A stretch of 64,000 bases of DNA from Gammaproteobacteria bacterium (GTDB taxonomy: Bacteria > Pseudomonadota > Gammaproteobacteria > Pseudomonadales > Pseudohongiellaceae): assembly GCA_018661465.1 (NCBI GenBank), contig JABJIC010000008.1:1-64000 (forward strand). The letters are read 5' to 3'. The notes under the pieces were generated by a model. The model saw only the letters and a list, made by a program, of their open reading frames with translations, was not told the origin of the DNA and did not search any database. Below, one piece after another: positions 8,025 through 16,989 of the stretch (within the stretch, counting starts at the first letter, position 1; every line of letters begins with the position of its first letter). The translations under genes were made by a program, and so were the position numbers.

Positions 8025-8918
8025 ATGCTTCCTAGTCTAAATAGAAAAATCCGAATACAACTTGGCTTGTTAGCCATGCTCCTGCCCGTATCAGCGTTTA
8101 CTCAGGATTTCGCCAATATCGAAATCACCACTATCCCGGTACGGGATAATATCTACATGATGCAGGGCAGTGGAGGTAATATCGGCGTCTCAATCGGCGA
8201 CGACGGCACGCTTATCATCGATGACCAATTCGCCCCGCTGTCTGGAAAGATAGCCGCAGCAATTGCGGAACTCACAGACCGCCCGGTTACTTTCGTGGTG
8301 AACTCACATTTCCATTACGATCATAGTGACGGAAACGAAAGCTTCGGTCGTGCTGGCGCCTACATCGTTGCCCAGGACAATGCCCGCAAGCGCATGGAAT
8401 CTACCCAAACACTGGCAGGCAGCGGCCGGGTTCAGGAAGCCTACGAAGACGTCGGCCTTCCTAAAATAACTTTTTTCGATGCCATGCGGTTCTACTTCAA
8501 TGGAAACTCCATCGAGCTCGTATATACAGGCGATGGTCACACCGATGGCGATGCACAGGTTTACTTCCGCGAAGCCAATGTGATTCATACCGGTGACATG
8601 TTCGTGCGCTACGGCCTGCCGTTTATCGACCAGAACAACGGAGGCACCCTGGATGGAATGATTGAAGCGTTGTCAGAGATCGCCAGCTTGATCGACGATG
8701 ACACCATTATCATTCCCGGTCATGGACAGTTATCTGACCGTGATGACCTTTTGGATTTTCGTAATATGCTGGTAGTCGTTCGTGGCAACCTGGTACGAGC
8801 TAAAGTGCAAAATTTGACTCCAGAGGAAATGTTGGCAAGCGAACCTGCCGACGGGTATGCGCCGGCTAATGATGGAACCACAGACTGGTTGTTACGAGCT
8901 TATAGTGAATACAGATAG
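8025..8918 (+). CDS. Secreted metallo-beta-lactamase-fold hydrolase
   Basis: An upstream extension to 7863 is open, but the ATG at 8025 is preferred. It follows GAGAG (8011-8015) and begins a signal peptide (MLPSLNRKIRIQ then GLLAMLLPVSAFTQ). The mature domain carries the dinuclear-zinc signature HFHYDHSDG, then GDGHTDGD, HTGDMF and the final PGHG histidine. The reaction is unknown; the family includes lactonases, thioesterases and true beta-lactamases. It is divergent from rarA and followed by a hairpin shared with the convergent serine hydrolase. Confidence 0.85.
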   Translation: MLPSLNRKIRIQLGLLAMLLPVSAFTQDFANIEITTIPVRDNIYMMQGSGGNIGVSIGDDGTLIIDDQFAPLSGKIAAAIAELTDRPVTFVVNSHFHYDHSDGNESFGRAGAYIVAQDNARKRMESTQTLAGSGRVQEAYEDVGLPKITFFDAMRFYFNGNSIELVYTGDGHTDGDAQVYFREANVIHTGDMFVRYGLPFIDQNNGGTLDGMIEALSEIASLIDDDTIIIPGHGQLSDRDDLLDFRNMLVVVRGNLVRAKVQNLTPEEMLASEPADGYAPANDGTTDWLLRAYSEYR

Positions 8919-8984
8919 GCTCGTAAGAATAAGTACGAGAAAATAGTTGAGTGAAGGTTGCAAAGTAGGGACAAAGAGGGAAAC

Positions 8985-9018
8985 AAGAGGGTTCATTGCC
9001 TAAACAATGAGCCCTCTT
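8985..9018. terminator. Bidirectional terminator between convergent hydrolase genes
   Basis: The stem AAGAGGGtTCATTG / CAATGAgCCCTCTT (one G-T pair) has a 6-base loop. TTTC follows on the plus strand and GTTTC on the minus strand. It lies between the metallo-hydrolase stop and the stop of the minus-strand serine hydrolase. Confidence 0.7.
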
Positions 9019-9050
9019 TCAATTTCTCATAGAGTTACTTAATCGATTTG

Positions 9051-10340
9051 CTAATCAATAATTGCCTGCTGAACAGCGTTGTCGAAATCATATCGCGCAG
9101 CATTGTTGGGCTGCTGCAGCATCAACACTGCCGTCAATTCTTCTTCCGGGTCTGTCCAGGACCGAGTACCGAATGCACCACCCCAACCAAAGGCTCCGGT
9201 ACTACGCCGTGCTCCAGCAGCATTAGGGTCTTCAGTTACTGCAACTGTATAACCAAAACTAACACCCTGATCCTGCTGCGAGAAACCCTTATACATGCCG
9301 CCGAGTTGATCCGTGGACATCATGCGAACTGTGCGCGGGCTGAGCAGGCGATTACCGAATAGTTCTCCGCCATTTAGCAGCATCTGCTCAAACTTCAGAT
9401 AATCTTCAGCTGTACTTGATAAGCCATAAGAACCTGGAAAGTATTTTGTAGGTGGACGATCAAAGAAGGGAGACATATCTCGGTCATCTATCACCACCTG
9501 TCTATTTCGATATTCGGTCGGCACGTTGTACCAGGTATTGTTCATATCCAGCGGATCGAGAATACGTTCCTGTAAGAACTCATCGAAAGGCTGACCAGAT
9601 ACGATCTCAACAATGCGAGCTACAACATCCAGACCAACTCCCGGGCTGTACGTCCAGCGGGACCCCGGCTGAAAGTCCAGAGCATAATCTCCATATCTCG
9701 GAATTACACTGGCAAGATTATCATCAGGGCTGCGCTGCATTCTGCCTGCCAGAGCTGTTCCCAGACCGCTGCTGGCTAGTCCGGAGGTGTGAGTGAGCAG
9801 ATCATGAATAGTGATGTCACGATGAGCGGGAACCAATCTATGGGGAGGAATATTTTCTGGGTCTACAGAACGTGGGCTAACATTTTCTTCGATAGGATTT
9901 CGAAGCACAGCCACCTGCATATCGGCAAATTCGGGGATGTACTTGGAAACGGGATCTTCTGGTCGTATGAGACCTTCCTCGATCATCATCATGGCAGCCA
10001 CACCCAATAGCGGCTTGGTAGAGCTCATCATGATGAAGATGGAATCGTCTTGCATGGGTCGATTGTTGTCTACATCCAGCAATCCGTGGGACTCGAAGTG
10101 GACGAGCTTGCCCCGACGCGCCACCATGGTAACCGCACCCTGGATATTGCCGGCATCGATGTGTTTCTGCATGACAGTATTGATTCTGTCCAATCGTTCC
10201 GAGGACATGCCTACTTCTTCGGGACTTGCGGTAGGGATCTCAGCGGCGAACGCCAGCCCAGCAGTCGTGCTGAGAATTAGTCCGAGCAGTAAAGATGCTA
10301 TAGGCCTGACCTGCAGCCTTCTCAATATTCTAGTTTTCAT
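9051..10340 (-). CDS. Exported serine hydrolase of the beta-lactamase class C / esterase family
   Basis: The 429-residue precursor has a signal peptide ending near AFAAE (residue 33). The catalytic SxxK tetrad is S106-S-T-K109. The second-motif tyrosine lies in SRWTYSPGVGLDVV, and a third-motif region is near the C-terminus (GAFGWGGAFGTR). This architecture is shared by DD-peptidases, EstB-type esterases and class C beta-lactamases. Lactamase activity is not implied. The same-strand gene just upstream encodes a TonB receptor, and a small hairpin lies between them. The pair may be co-regulated, for example for import and hydrolysis of an ester or peptide. Confidence 0.85.
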   Translation of the reverse strand: MKTRILRRLQVRPIASLLLGLILSTTAGLAFAAEIPTASPEEVGMSSERLDRINTVMQKHIDAGNIQGAVTMVARRGKLVHFESHGLLDVDNNRPMQDDSIFIMMSSTKPLLGVAAMMMIEEGLIRPEDPVSKYIPEFADMQVAVLRNPIEENVSPRSVDPENIPPHRLVPAHRDITIHDLLTHTSGLASSGLGTALAGRMQRSPDDNLASVIPRYGDYALDFQPGSRWTYSPGVGLDVVARIVEIVSGQPFDEFLQERILDPLDMNNTWYNVPTEYRNRQVVIDDRDMSPFFDRPPTKYFPGSYGLSSTAEDYLKFEQMLLNGGELFGNRLLSPRTVRMMSTDQLGGMYKGFSQQDQGVSFGYTVAVTEDPNAAGARRSTGAFGWGGAFGTRSWTDPEEELTAVLMLQQPNNAARYDFDNAVQQAIID

Positions 10341-10358
10341 AGTTCTCTCGCTAATTGT

Positions 10359-10385
10359 CTGTTTGTTTAGTGCTTAAGCAAACAG
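10359..10385 (-). terminator. Weak hairpin between TonB receptor and serine hydrolase genes
   Basis: CTGTTTG and CAAACAG form a 7-bp stem around a 13-base loop, downstream of the receptor gene on the minus strand. There is no run of Ts, so it may only attenuate transcription. Confidence 0.35.
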
Positions 10386-10427
10386 ACTATAGCAAAAAAG
10401 CTGAAACTACTAAAAACTACTCTCAGG

Positions 10428-12608
10428 CTAGAAGGTCCCACTAATCTTGAAGGTCAGTTCCATTCCGGTCACCGACTTTCGGTATTCATACTCTTCCAGA
10501 ATATTGTCTGAAATACGCCCTATAAAGCGTGTGCGCCTGCGTCGCTGGGAACCGTCTGTTAGTGCGCCTGCATCGAAACGATAGGTCAGACCACGACTGT
10601 CGATGTACTCTGCGAATAAATTCAGACGTGGCTCGCCCACGGCAAATTCAATATCGTCGATGTCGTAACGAAACATAGAGCCATCGACTCGGTCGAACAA
10701 CTGCATACCCCAGTTCGCACGCCACTTTGGAATATCGTGGCGAAAGGTGATGGTGGTTCGGCCACGCTGATAAAGCTGGAAGCGTCTATCTATTCCAAGG
10801 AAGGGATCTTTAACTTCAGAATCCTGTAGATTCAGGCTAGTAGTTAGCAATACGTTGGGCAGGTTAATCATGCCCAGACGAATACTGGAACTCAGATTTG
10901 CAACCAGCTCCTTCCCGTCACCAATATTGCCGTTTGCCGAGAGCAGGTTGGTTTCTGAGGTGGATACATCCAGGCGGTCGATAACATCCTGATGATCAGC
11001 ATAATAAATTTCTGCGGTTAACACGCCTACGTCTTCCGGCAGGCGGTATTCTGCATTGAATGCATATTTCCACTGCGTCTGCTGACGCAGGGATGCATTA
11101 CCAGCCTGAGTCGTCGCATCGTTGTCCTGATCATCGTTGGCGGCAACGAAGTCGGAGAAACTCAATTGATTAACAATTCTTTCGATGCTTCCACGCAGTT
11201 GCAATGACGGTGTCAGGTCATAACGAAAATCCACTTTCGGTTTGACGAAATCGAAATCGCGCTGGTTTGAAACATCGCCGGATTGTGTGATCTCGGAAGT
11301 TTCATACACCAGCGTGCTCTCCAGAGTCATCTGTGAATTAATTGTCCAATTATGAATAAGGAAAGGCTCGTAACGAATCTCTTCAACCTGTGAATTTGCG
11401 TTAGATACTGTTTGAGGGACCAACCCTCCTACAGCAGCGGATGGAATTCCGCCTGCTATGTCCAGGCCCAGAGCCAGCTTCGAATCCAGCGTAGTCTGAG
11501 CGCGCTCGATACCAAACTCGATATCCTGACCTTCGAAGATATCCATGGTGTAAGAACCACGAACGATTCGTTCCTCGGTGACGCTGTCTGTTCCAATAAA
11601 CAAATTCTTCAATTCCGAGCCGTCATTCTGCATTTGGAATCTTTCGCGATTAGCAGCTTTATTATTTTGGTTTGCGATGGCTAGTAATTTAAAGCGATCT
11701 CCACCAGCAAATGTGTATTCATAATCACCACCAATTTCCCAATTGTCTCTTTCGCCAGGAATGGCTTCCCTCTCTATTGTTAAGGCGCCAGGAGCGTAAA
11801 GAAGATCTGTCGTGTAACGATTGATATCGGTGGGGCCATCGTTCACTCCGTAGAGCGCGTTAAGACGAACACTGCTATTTTCGGAGATGTCATAACCAAG
11901 ATTCATTCTGAGCTGGTTATTGTCAGTATCGGAAGTAAGCTTCTCCAGCACAGTGTCATTTGGTGTGAAATCACCGAGTGTGCTCTTTTCTGTACTAACC
12001 TGATGCATATAGCGTGGGTTGGCGCTGGCACTGATCAAATAATTGAATCCTCCAGACTGTCCGCTGAGTGATACCGATCCGGCAAGCGTGGATTCATCGT
12101 TGTGTGCATGTTGAACGCTAACATCGTAGGAGATGCTATTGGAGGCAAGCGCCTCGAATAGAACGACATTAACTACCTGTCCACTGCCACGCACATCCAG
12201 ATCGCCTGAGGTGCCACGAATTATTTGGATTTCCTTTACCTGACCCGCGGAGATTCTGCCTAGCTGACCACTGGACTCATTGTTCTTTCCGGCTGTGCGT
12301 TTACCGTCCACCAGAATCTCAACACCACCGTCACCGCTTCCCAGACCTCGACCGCCGGAGGTAGGATTGCCACCACTGGAAGGTCCGCCCCGAAAGGAGC
12401 CTCCGCTAGAGCCCTGCCCCGGAATTCTGTCCAACATGTCCTGTGCAGTAATAGGTGCATATTCAGCAAAATATTCTGCGGGGTAGATAACGGTTGAGTC
12501 ATCTCCTACATTGCCCTGAGCCATCAGGGCTACAGGGAACAGAGCTATCATCAATACAAGTACTGCATGGGAAACTCTTGTGCTGAACTGCTGAATTCTA
12601 GTAATCAT
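10428..12608 (-). CDS. TonB-dependent outer-membrane receptor
   Basis: The 726-residue precursor has a signal peptide ending near VALMAQG. The plug domain follows (YFAEYAPITAQDMLDRIPG, then VEILVDGKRTAGK and VKEIQIIRGTSGDLDVRGSGQVVNVVL), then a ~550-residue beta-barrel with alternating aromatic strands that ends in phenylalanine (KISGTF), the signal for outer-membrane insertion. The plug contains a Gly/Ser-rich insertion (about 66-95) that is longer than usual. The ligand is unknown, and no TonB, ExbBD or periplasmic binding gene is adjacent. It is divergent from the ABC exporter at 12820. Confidence 0.88.
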   Translation of the reverse strand: MITRIQQFSTRVSHAVLVLMIALFPVALMAQGNVGDDSTVIYPAEYFAEYAPITAQDMLDRIPGQGSSGGSFRGGPSSGGNPTSGGRGLGSGDGGVEILVDGKRTAGKNNESSGQLGRISAGQVKEIQIIRGTSGDLDVRGSGQVVNVVLFEALASNSISYDVSVQHAHNDESTLAGSVSLSGQSGGFNYLISASANPRYMHQVSTEKSTLGDFTPNDTVLEKLTSDTDNNQLRMNLGYDISENSSVRLNALYGVNDGPTDINRYTTDLLYAPGALTIEREAIPGERDNWEIGGDYEYTFAGGDRFKLLAIANQNNKAANRERFQMQNDGSELKNLFIGTDSVTEERIVRGSYTMDIFEGQDIEFGIERAQTTLDSKLALGLDIAGGIPSAAVGGLVPQTVSNANSQVEEIRYEPFLIHNWTINSQMTLESTLVYETSEITQSGDVSNQRDFDFVKPKVDFRYDLTPSLQLRGSIERIVNQLSFSDFVAANDDQDNDATTQAGNASLRQQTQWKYAFNAEYRLPEDVGVLTAEIYYADHQDVIDRLDVSTSETNLLSANGNIGDGKELVANLSSSIRLGMINLPNVLLTTSLNLQDSEVKDPFLGIDRRFQLYQRGRTTITFRHDIPKWRANWGMQLFDRVDGSMFRYDIDDIEFAVGEPRLNLFAEYIDSRGLTYRFDAGALTDGSQRRRRTRFIGRISDNILEEYEYRKSVTGMELTFKISGTF

Positions 12609-12819
12609 TTAATTGAGCCTACTGCCTTATGTCTGCGGGCTTTTCCATGCCATCGGAAAAACGAAAAGCGGATTGTACTGGGATTGGAGGAGAATTCATT
12701 GCCTTTGTTACAAACTGTTAGAAACTGAGGAAAACTGGGAGAAAGTAAAAAAAACGTGGTTTCTCAAGACTAGGACTTTCTGAGATACTAGTGAGCCTTG
12801 CCCCTTCTGGATCTGCCTG

Positions 12820-13764
12820 ATGGATCGGCCTGTTCCCAATTCTGTTCTTCGACTGAAAAATGTCGTCAAGACATACGGTGATTTCACCGCAGTGGATGGT
12901 GTCAGCCTGGATATCCCCAAAGGATCAATCTATGGCTTTCTCGGGCCCAATGGTGCGGGCAAAACCACTACCATTCGAATGATTCTGGAGATCATCAAGC
13001 CCAGCAGTGGCGAAATAAGCATCCTGGGTCATCCATCCGCCCTAGATGTGCGTAATCGCATTGGCTATCTGCCGGAAGAAAAAGGCCTGTATAAGAAGAT
13101 GAAGGTATGGGCCCTGATCCAATACTTCGCCATGCTCAAGGGAATGAACAAACAGGATGCGAAAACTCAGGCTTGGACCCTATTAGAGCGATATGGCCTG
13201 AAGGACTTTGCCGAGTCCAAGGTCGAGTCTCTATCGAAGGGCATGGGACAGAAGGTGCAAGTACTCTCTGCCGTAGCACACGATCCCGAATTGGTCATTC
13301 TCGATGAGCCTTTCTCTGGGCTAGACCCGGTGAATCAATTAGTACTCGAAGAGTTAATTCAGGATATGTCCGCCAATGGTCAGACGGTAATTTTCTCTAC
13401 CCATGTTATGCAACATGCCGAACGGCTTTGCGATCACATTCTGTTGATAGCCAAGGGCAAGAAGATTTTTGACGGCACCATCGATTCCGCTCGAGCAACA
13501 ATTCCTCGCCGTGTGTTCGTAGAAACCAGTGACAATGTTGAGCCGCTTAAGACTCTGGCAGGCATTCAGGAAGTAATCGAAGATGAGACTCAAGCCAATC
13601 ACTGGCAACTTCGAATTGACGAGCAAGTTAATCCACAGGATATTTTGCGAACCTGTTTTGAAAAGGGCATAAGTTTAAGTCGTTTTGAATTCACAGAGCC
13701 CAGCCTCCACGATGTATTCGTTCATCTGGTGGGTGACGATGCAAGGGAGCACGAATTCAGATGA
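12820..13764 (+). CDS. ABC transporter ATP-binding protein, NatA-like
   Basis: The 314-residue ATPase subunit has Walker A GPNGAGKTTT (about 43-52), Q-loop region GYLPEEKGLY, signature LSKGMGQK, Walker B LVILDEPFSGLDP and switch histidine STHVMQHAE. A C-terminal DUF4162-type domain follows (from about 225), typical of NatA/YhaQ-type exporters. The stop overlaps the start of the permease gene by ATGA, so the two are translationally coupled. GGA upstream of the ATG is a weak ribosome binding site. The substrate is not predictable; sodium and antimicrobial compounds are known substrates in this group. Confidence 0.9.
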   Translation: MDRPVPNSVLRLKNVVKTYGDFTAVDGVSLDIPKGSIYGFLGPNGAGKTTTIRMILEIIKPSSGEISILGHPSALDVRNRIGYLPEEKGLYKKMKVWALIQYFAMLKGMNKQDAKTQAWTLLERYGLKDFAESKVESLSKGMGQKVQVLSAVAHDPELVILDEPFSGLDPVNQLVLEELIQDMSANGQTVIFSTHVMQHAERLCDHILLIAKGKKIFDGTIDSARATIPRRVFVETSDNVEPLKTLAGIQEVIEDETQANHWQLRIDEQVNPQDILRTCFEKGISLSRFEFTEPSLHDVFVHLVGDDAREHEFR

Positions 13765-15341
13765 ATATGATTCGTTTAATCGCTTGGCGCGAATACATGG
13801 AGAATGTAAAGACCAAGGGATTTTGGGTCGGCATTTTAATCTTTCCATTGATCTTTACTGCTATGTATTTTCTACAAACCACTCTCTCCAATGCAACACC
13901 CACTCGATACTACATTCTGATCGATCAATCCGGGAAGTATGAACAGGCAGTAGAGACTGCAATCGAACGGGATCATCAGCGGCGTATTCTGCAATCCTTC
14001 GTCAGCTATCTTTTAGACAATCGCAAGGAATCGGACCTGAATCTGACTGTCGCAAATCCAAACAGCGGTGTGGATCAGTTTGTAGATGATGTTGATGCAG
14101 ACGAAGTAGCAGCTCTTGAGGAATGGCTGGATAGCGGGGGTTTGGATTTTGCGCTAACAATGGCCAGCCCAAACCTAGAGGAAGATGCCCCTCCCTTTGT
14201 TGCTCCTGAGTACCAATTCATAGCAGCAGAGATTCCCACGAATGTGGATGTGAATAGCTCTCCTGAAGAAATTGCAGCGGCACTTAGGCCTTATCTACGT
14301 GGCGATAGCCTCATCACTGTGAATGGCGAGTCCGCCGATCTATTCGCCCTGATTCTTATACCGGAAAACGTAGATAACGACATTACCCGCCCCAACACCA
14401 TGCCGCTGAATTCCGGCGGACCGGCTGGGATTCAGTACTGGGCGCGAAACTTGACTGATTCCCGTCTCCCCGATGCCATCAGCATCAGTATTAATTCCGA
14501 AATTAGAGGCAGGGAATATCAGCAACTGGGGGTGGATAATCAGCTGGTTAGAAATGTACAGAGAACAAGATTGCCACTAAGCCAATTGGACCCTACTGCT
14601 GAGGCCGGAGAAGAGGCAGTTAGTATGGCTGACACTTTTCGGCAATTCGCTCCAATTGGATTTGTTTATTTAATGTTTGTGTCTCTTATGCAAAGTGTTC
14701 AGTATCTTCTAAGCAATACTATCGAAGAGAAGTCCAACAGAATTATTGAAGTGTTGCTGGCCTCAGTTACTGCTGGCGAGTTAATGATGGGCAAGTTGGT
14801 GGGAATTGGCATGTCGGGCCTTACCACTATTGCTGTCTGGCTATTCTCTTTCTATCTGTTTGTTGTCCTCTATGACAGCAGCCAGACTGAGTTGATTTCA
14901 CAGATCCTGGAAGTAGTATTGAGCTCAGATCTTATTCCCTGGTTTGTCTTCTACTATTTCGCCGGATATGCCCTATATTCAGGTATATTCCTCGCAATCG
15001 GTAGCCTGTGTAATACCTTAAAGGAAGCGCAGGCCCTGATGATGCCGATGATAATGATTCAGATTATACCAATTGCGATGATGGCGTTCGTTGTCCTCGA
15101 TCCCAACAATACAATTGTTCGAGCCATGAGCTGGTTCCCTTTATTCACGCCTTATCTGATGATGAATCGAGCCGCCGCAGACCCTCCAATGATAGATGTT
15201 GTGGGTACTACTATTTTGCTAATCTTGAGCATAATTTTCGTACTGTGGTTTTCTGGTAAAGTATTCCGCATGGGAGTATTGAGAACTGGACAGCCGCCGA
15301 AGATGATGGAAATATTCTCAATGATGCGAAGCAAACACTGA
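13761..15341 (+). CDS. ABC-2 type exporter permease, NatB-like
   Basis: The 526-residue inner-membrane permease has TM1 at about 19-38, a large extracytoplasmic domain (about 40-295), and five to six C-terminal helices starting at FAPIGFVYLMFVSLMQS. The conserved ABC-2 stretch IEEKSNRIIEVLLASVTAGELMMGKLVG contacts the ATPase. The big periplasmic domain is characteristic of the NatB/CcmB-like group. It overlaps the preceding ATPase gene by four bases and forms a two-gene operon with it. Confidence 0.9.
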   Translation: MNMIRLIAWREYMENVKTKGFWVGILIFPLIFTAMYFLQTTLSNATPTRYYILIDQSGKYEQAVETAIERDHQRRILQSFVSYLLDNRKESDLNLTVANPNSGVDQFVDDVDADEVAALEEWLDSGGLDFALTMASPNLEEDAPPFVAPEYQFIAAEIPTNVDVNSSPEEIAAALRPYLRGDSLITVNGESADLFALILIPENVDNDITRPNTMPLNSGGPAGIQYWARNLTDSRLPDAISISINSEIRGREYQQLGVDNQLVRNVQRTRLPLSQLDPTAEAGEEAVSMADTFRQFAPIGFVYLMFVSLMQSVQYLLSNTIEEKSNRIIEVLLASVTAGELMMGKLVGIGMSGLTTIAVWLFSFYLFVVLYDSSQTELISQILEVVLSSDLIPWFVFYYFAGYALYSGIFLAIGSLCNTLKEAQALMMPMIMIQIIPIAMMAFVVLDPNNTIVRAMSWFPLFTPYLMMNRAAADPPMIDVVGTTILLILSIIFVLWFSGKVFRMGVLRTGQPPKMMEIFSMMRSKH

Positions 15342-15451
15342 TTTTCTTTTTGGCTGCGCTGATTATTGTTAGCTCAGCTATTTATTTCAAAATATTTGGT
15401 GCGATAGTTTTTTGGTTTGACATTTTGGAACGATAAAAAGGTACGAATAGA

Positions 15452-16531
15452 ATGAACGAAGAAGCCTCTTCCTTGCTTGCCCCTCTACTGCCATTTGTAG
15501 GCAATAATGTTTATCTACTAGCACTAGTCCCCATCCTCCTCGCAATAGTGGCTGGGTGGATTTTTAACAACATCATTATTACTAGTTTGAAAAAGCTGGC
15601 TTCCAAAACCAGTCTGGTATTTGACGATCATCTTTTCAGTCTACTTCAAACCCCGCTCTTCAATAGCATTCTATTGATCGGGCTTTCAGCTTCTCTAATG
15701 ATTCTTCCAGTGCCAGCTACCTCTCTTGGAATTGCTTTTTCAGTAATCCAATCTCTGGCAATTGCGACATGGGTGCTATTCCTCTTGAAGAGCAACCGAA
15801 TTCTACTAACCGCAATTGCTCGAAATGAGAAGCGGGTTAAGGCTGTCCATAATCAGACGCTGCCTCTGTTTTTGAATCTGATTAACATCTTCATTGTGGT
15901 AATGGCTGTTTACTTAATATTTTCCGCTTGGAATATCGACATGACTGCCTGGCTAGCCTCCGCGGGCATTGTTGGCATCGCCGTCGGCTTCGCTGCCAAA
16001 GACACATTGGCCAATCTATTCTCTGGCGTATTCATTATGGCGGATGCTCCATACAAGATTGGAGATTTTGTGGTATTGGACACTCTGGAGAGAGGGGAAA
16101 TAACCCACATCGGTATCCGCTCTACTCGAATGCTTACTCGGGGCGATGTGGAAGTTACCATTCCTAATTCCGTAATGGGTAATACCAAAATAATTAACGA
16201 ATCTGGCGGCCCCCATGAGAAGTTCCGTGTTGCGATCGCTGTTGGTGTTGCTTATGGAACCGACATCGATCTTGTTAGAAGCATTCTGATGAATATCGCG
16301 CTTGCGGAAGAAACTGTCTGCAGTGATCCAGAACCAAGAGTGCGGTTCAGAATGTTTGGTGCGTCCAGTCTTGATTTTGAATTATTGGTGTGGATTGAGA
16401 AACCGATATTGCGCGGGAGAGTAGTAGACATACTCAATTGCGAAATTTATCGCCAGTTCAGAGACAATAAAGTAGAAATACCTTATTCAAAGCAAGATCT
16501 CTATATCAAGGAACTTCCTTCCAAGGATTAA
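15452..16531 (+). CDS. MscS-family mechanosensitive channel
   Basis: The 359-residue protein has about five transmembrane helices. The last is the pore helix ending GIAVGFAAKDTLANLFSGV, a classic MscS TM3 signature. The beta domain follows (PYKIGDFVVLDTLERGEITHIG, then the asparagine-containing IPNSVMGNTKIIN) and then the alpha/beta cage. It should open on membrane tension to release osmolytes after hypo-osmotic shock. The length puts it between minimal MscS (286 residues in E. coli) and the large MscK forms. The preceding ABC genes are on the same strand, but a 110-base gap suggests its own promoter. Confidence 0.93.
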   Translation: MNEEASSLLAPLLPFVGNNVYLLALVPILLAIVAGWIFNNIIITSLKKLASKTSLVFDDHLFSLLQTPLFNSILLIGLSASLMILPVPATSLGIAFSVIQSLAIATWVLFLLKSNRILLTAIARNEKRVKAVHNQTLPLFLNLINIFIVVMAVYLIFSAWNIDMTAWLASAGIVGIAVGFAAKDTLANLFSGVFIMADAPYKIGDFVVLDTLERGEITHIGIRSTRMLTRGDVEVTIPNSVMGNTKIINESGGPHEKFRVAIAVGVAYGTDIDLVRSILMNIALAEETVCSDPEPRVRFRMFGASSLDFELLVWIEKPILRGRVVDILNCEIYRQFRDNKVEIPYSKQDLYIKELPSKD

Positions 16532-16538
16532 TGAGTTT

Positions 16539-16560
16539 TGCCCAGTCTTCACACTAGGCA
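16539..16560. terminator. Short hairpin after the MscS gene
   Basis: TGCCCAGT and ACTAGGCA pair with one mismatch around a 6-base loop, between the convergent MscS and zinc-ribbon genes. There is no strong U-tract, so confidence is low. Confidence 0.3.
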
Positions 16561-16602
16561 GAACCTCCAATCCATCATGATGTTGAGAGACGCCAAAATA
16601 GC

Positions 16603-16989
16603 TTAGGATTCGCGTGTGCTATCTGGTCTCGTTGACAAGCTACAGTGTGTACATTCAGAAGTGATCAGGTTTAACAGTATAGACTTTACATAGAATTGAT
16701 TGCCACAGCGCGGACATTTTCGATAGGCCATGTCCAGCGCAAAAATCGCGTACAGACTCATATATATCCACATCAGAGTATCTATGTCGCGGTTGTTGTT
16801 TAGTAGCATCCAGATTGATATCACATAGACCGGCAGCGTCCAGAAACACACCAACAGACGGGTGCGTGCCCGCCGAATTTTTCGAAGTGCCAGAGGATTA
16901 ATCTCAGGCTCAGGGTTTTCCTTTTCTTTTTCATGGTCAGATTCGGGGTGCACGCGCCTGCTTCCTTTTCTAAGGTGCGGTTTGCACAA
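16603..16989 (-). CDS. Membrane protein with C-terminal zinc ribbon, unknown function
   Basis: The 128-residue protein has a very charged N-terminal ~40 residues, two transmembrane helices (about 46-63 and 70-88), and a cytoplasmic C-terminal zinc ribbon with CPRCG and, 18 residues later, CTHC. Such small two-helix zinc-ribbon proteins are common but unassigned. Its start overlaps the end of the large secreted-protein gene by 20 bases, implying translational coupling. The internal ATG further down would remove the basic tail and cannot be excluded. Confidence 0.65.
   Translation of the reverse strand: MCKPHLRKGSRRVHPESDHEKEKENPEPEINPLALRKIRRARTRLLVCFWTLPVYVISIWMLLNNNRDIDTLMWIYMSLYAIFALDMAYRKCPRCGNQFYVKSILLNLITSECTHCSLSTRPDSTRES

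Noticed and set aside
9452..10377. Several plus-strand frames of 70-146 codons
   Set aside because: All lie antisense to the serine hydrolase gene, whose SxxK motif and signal peptide are intact.
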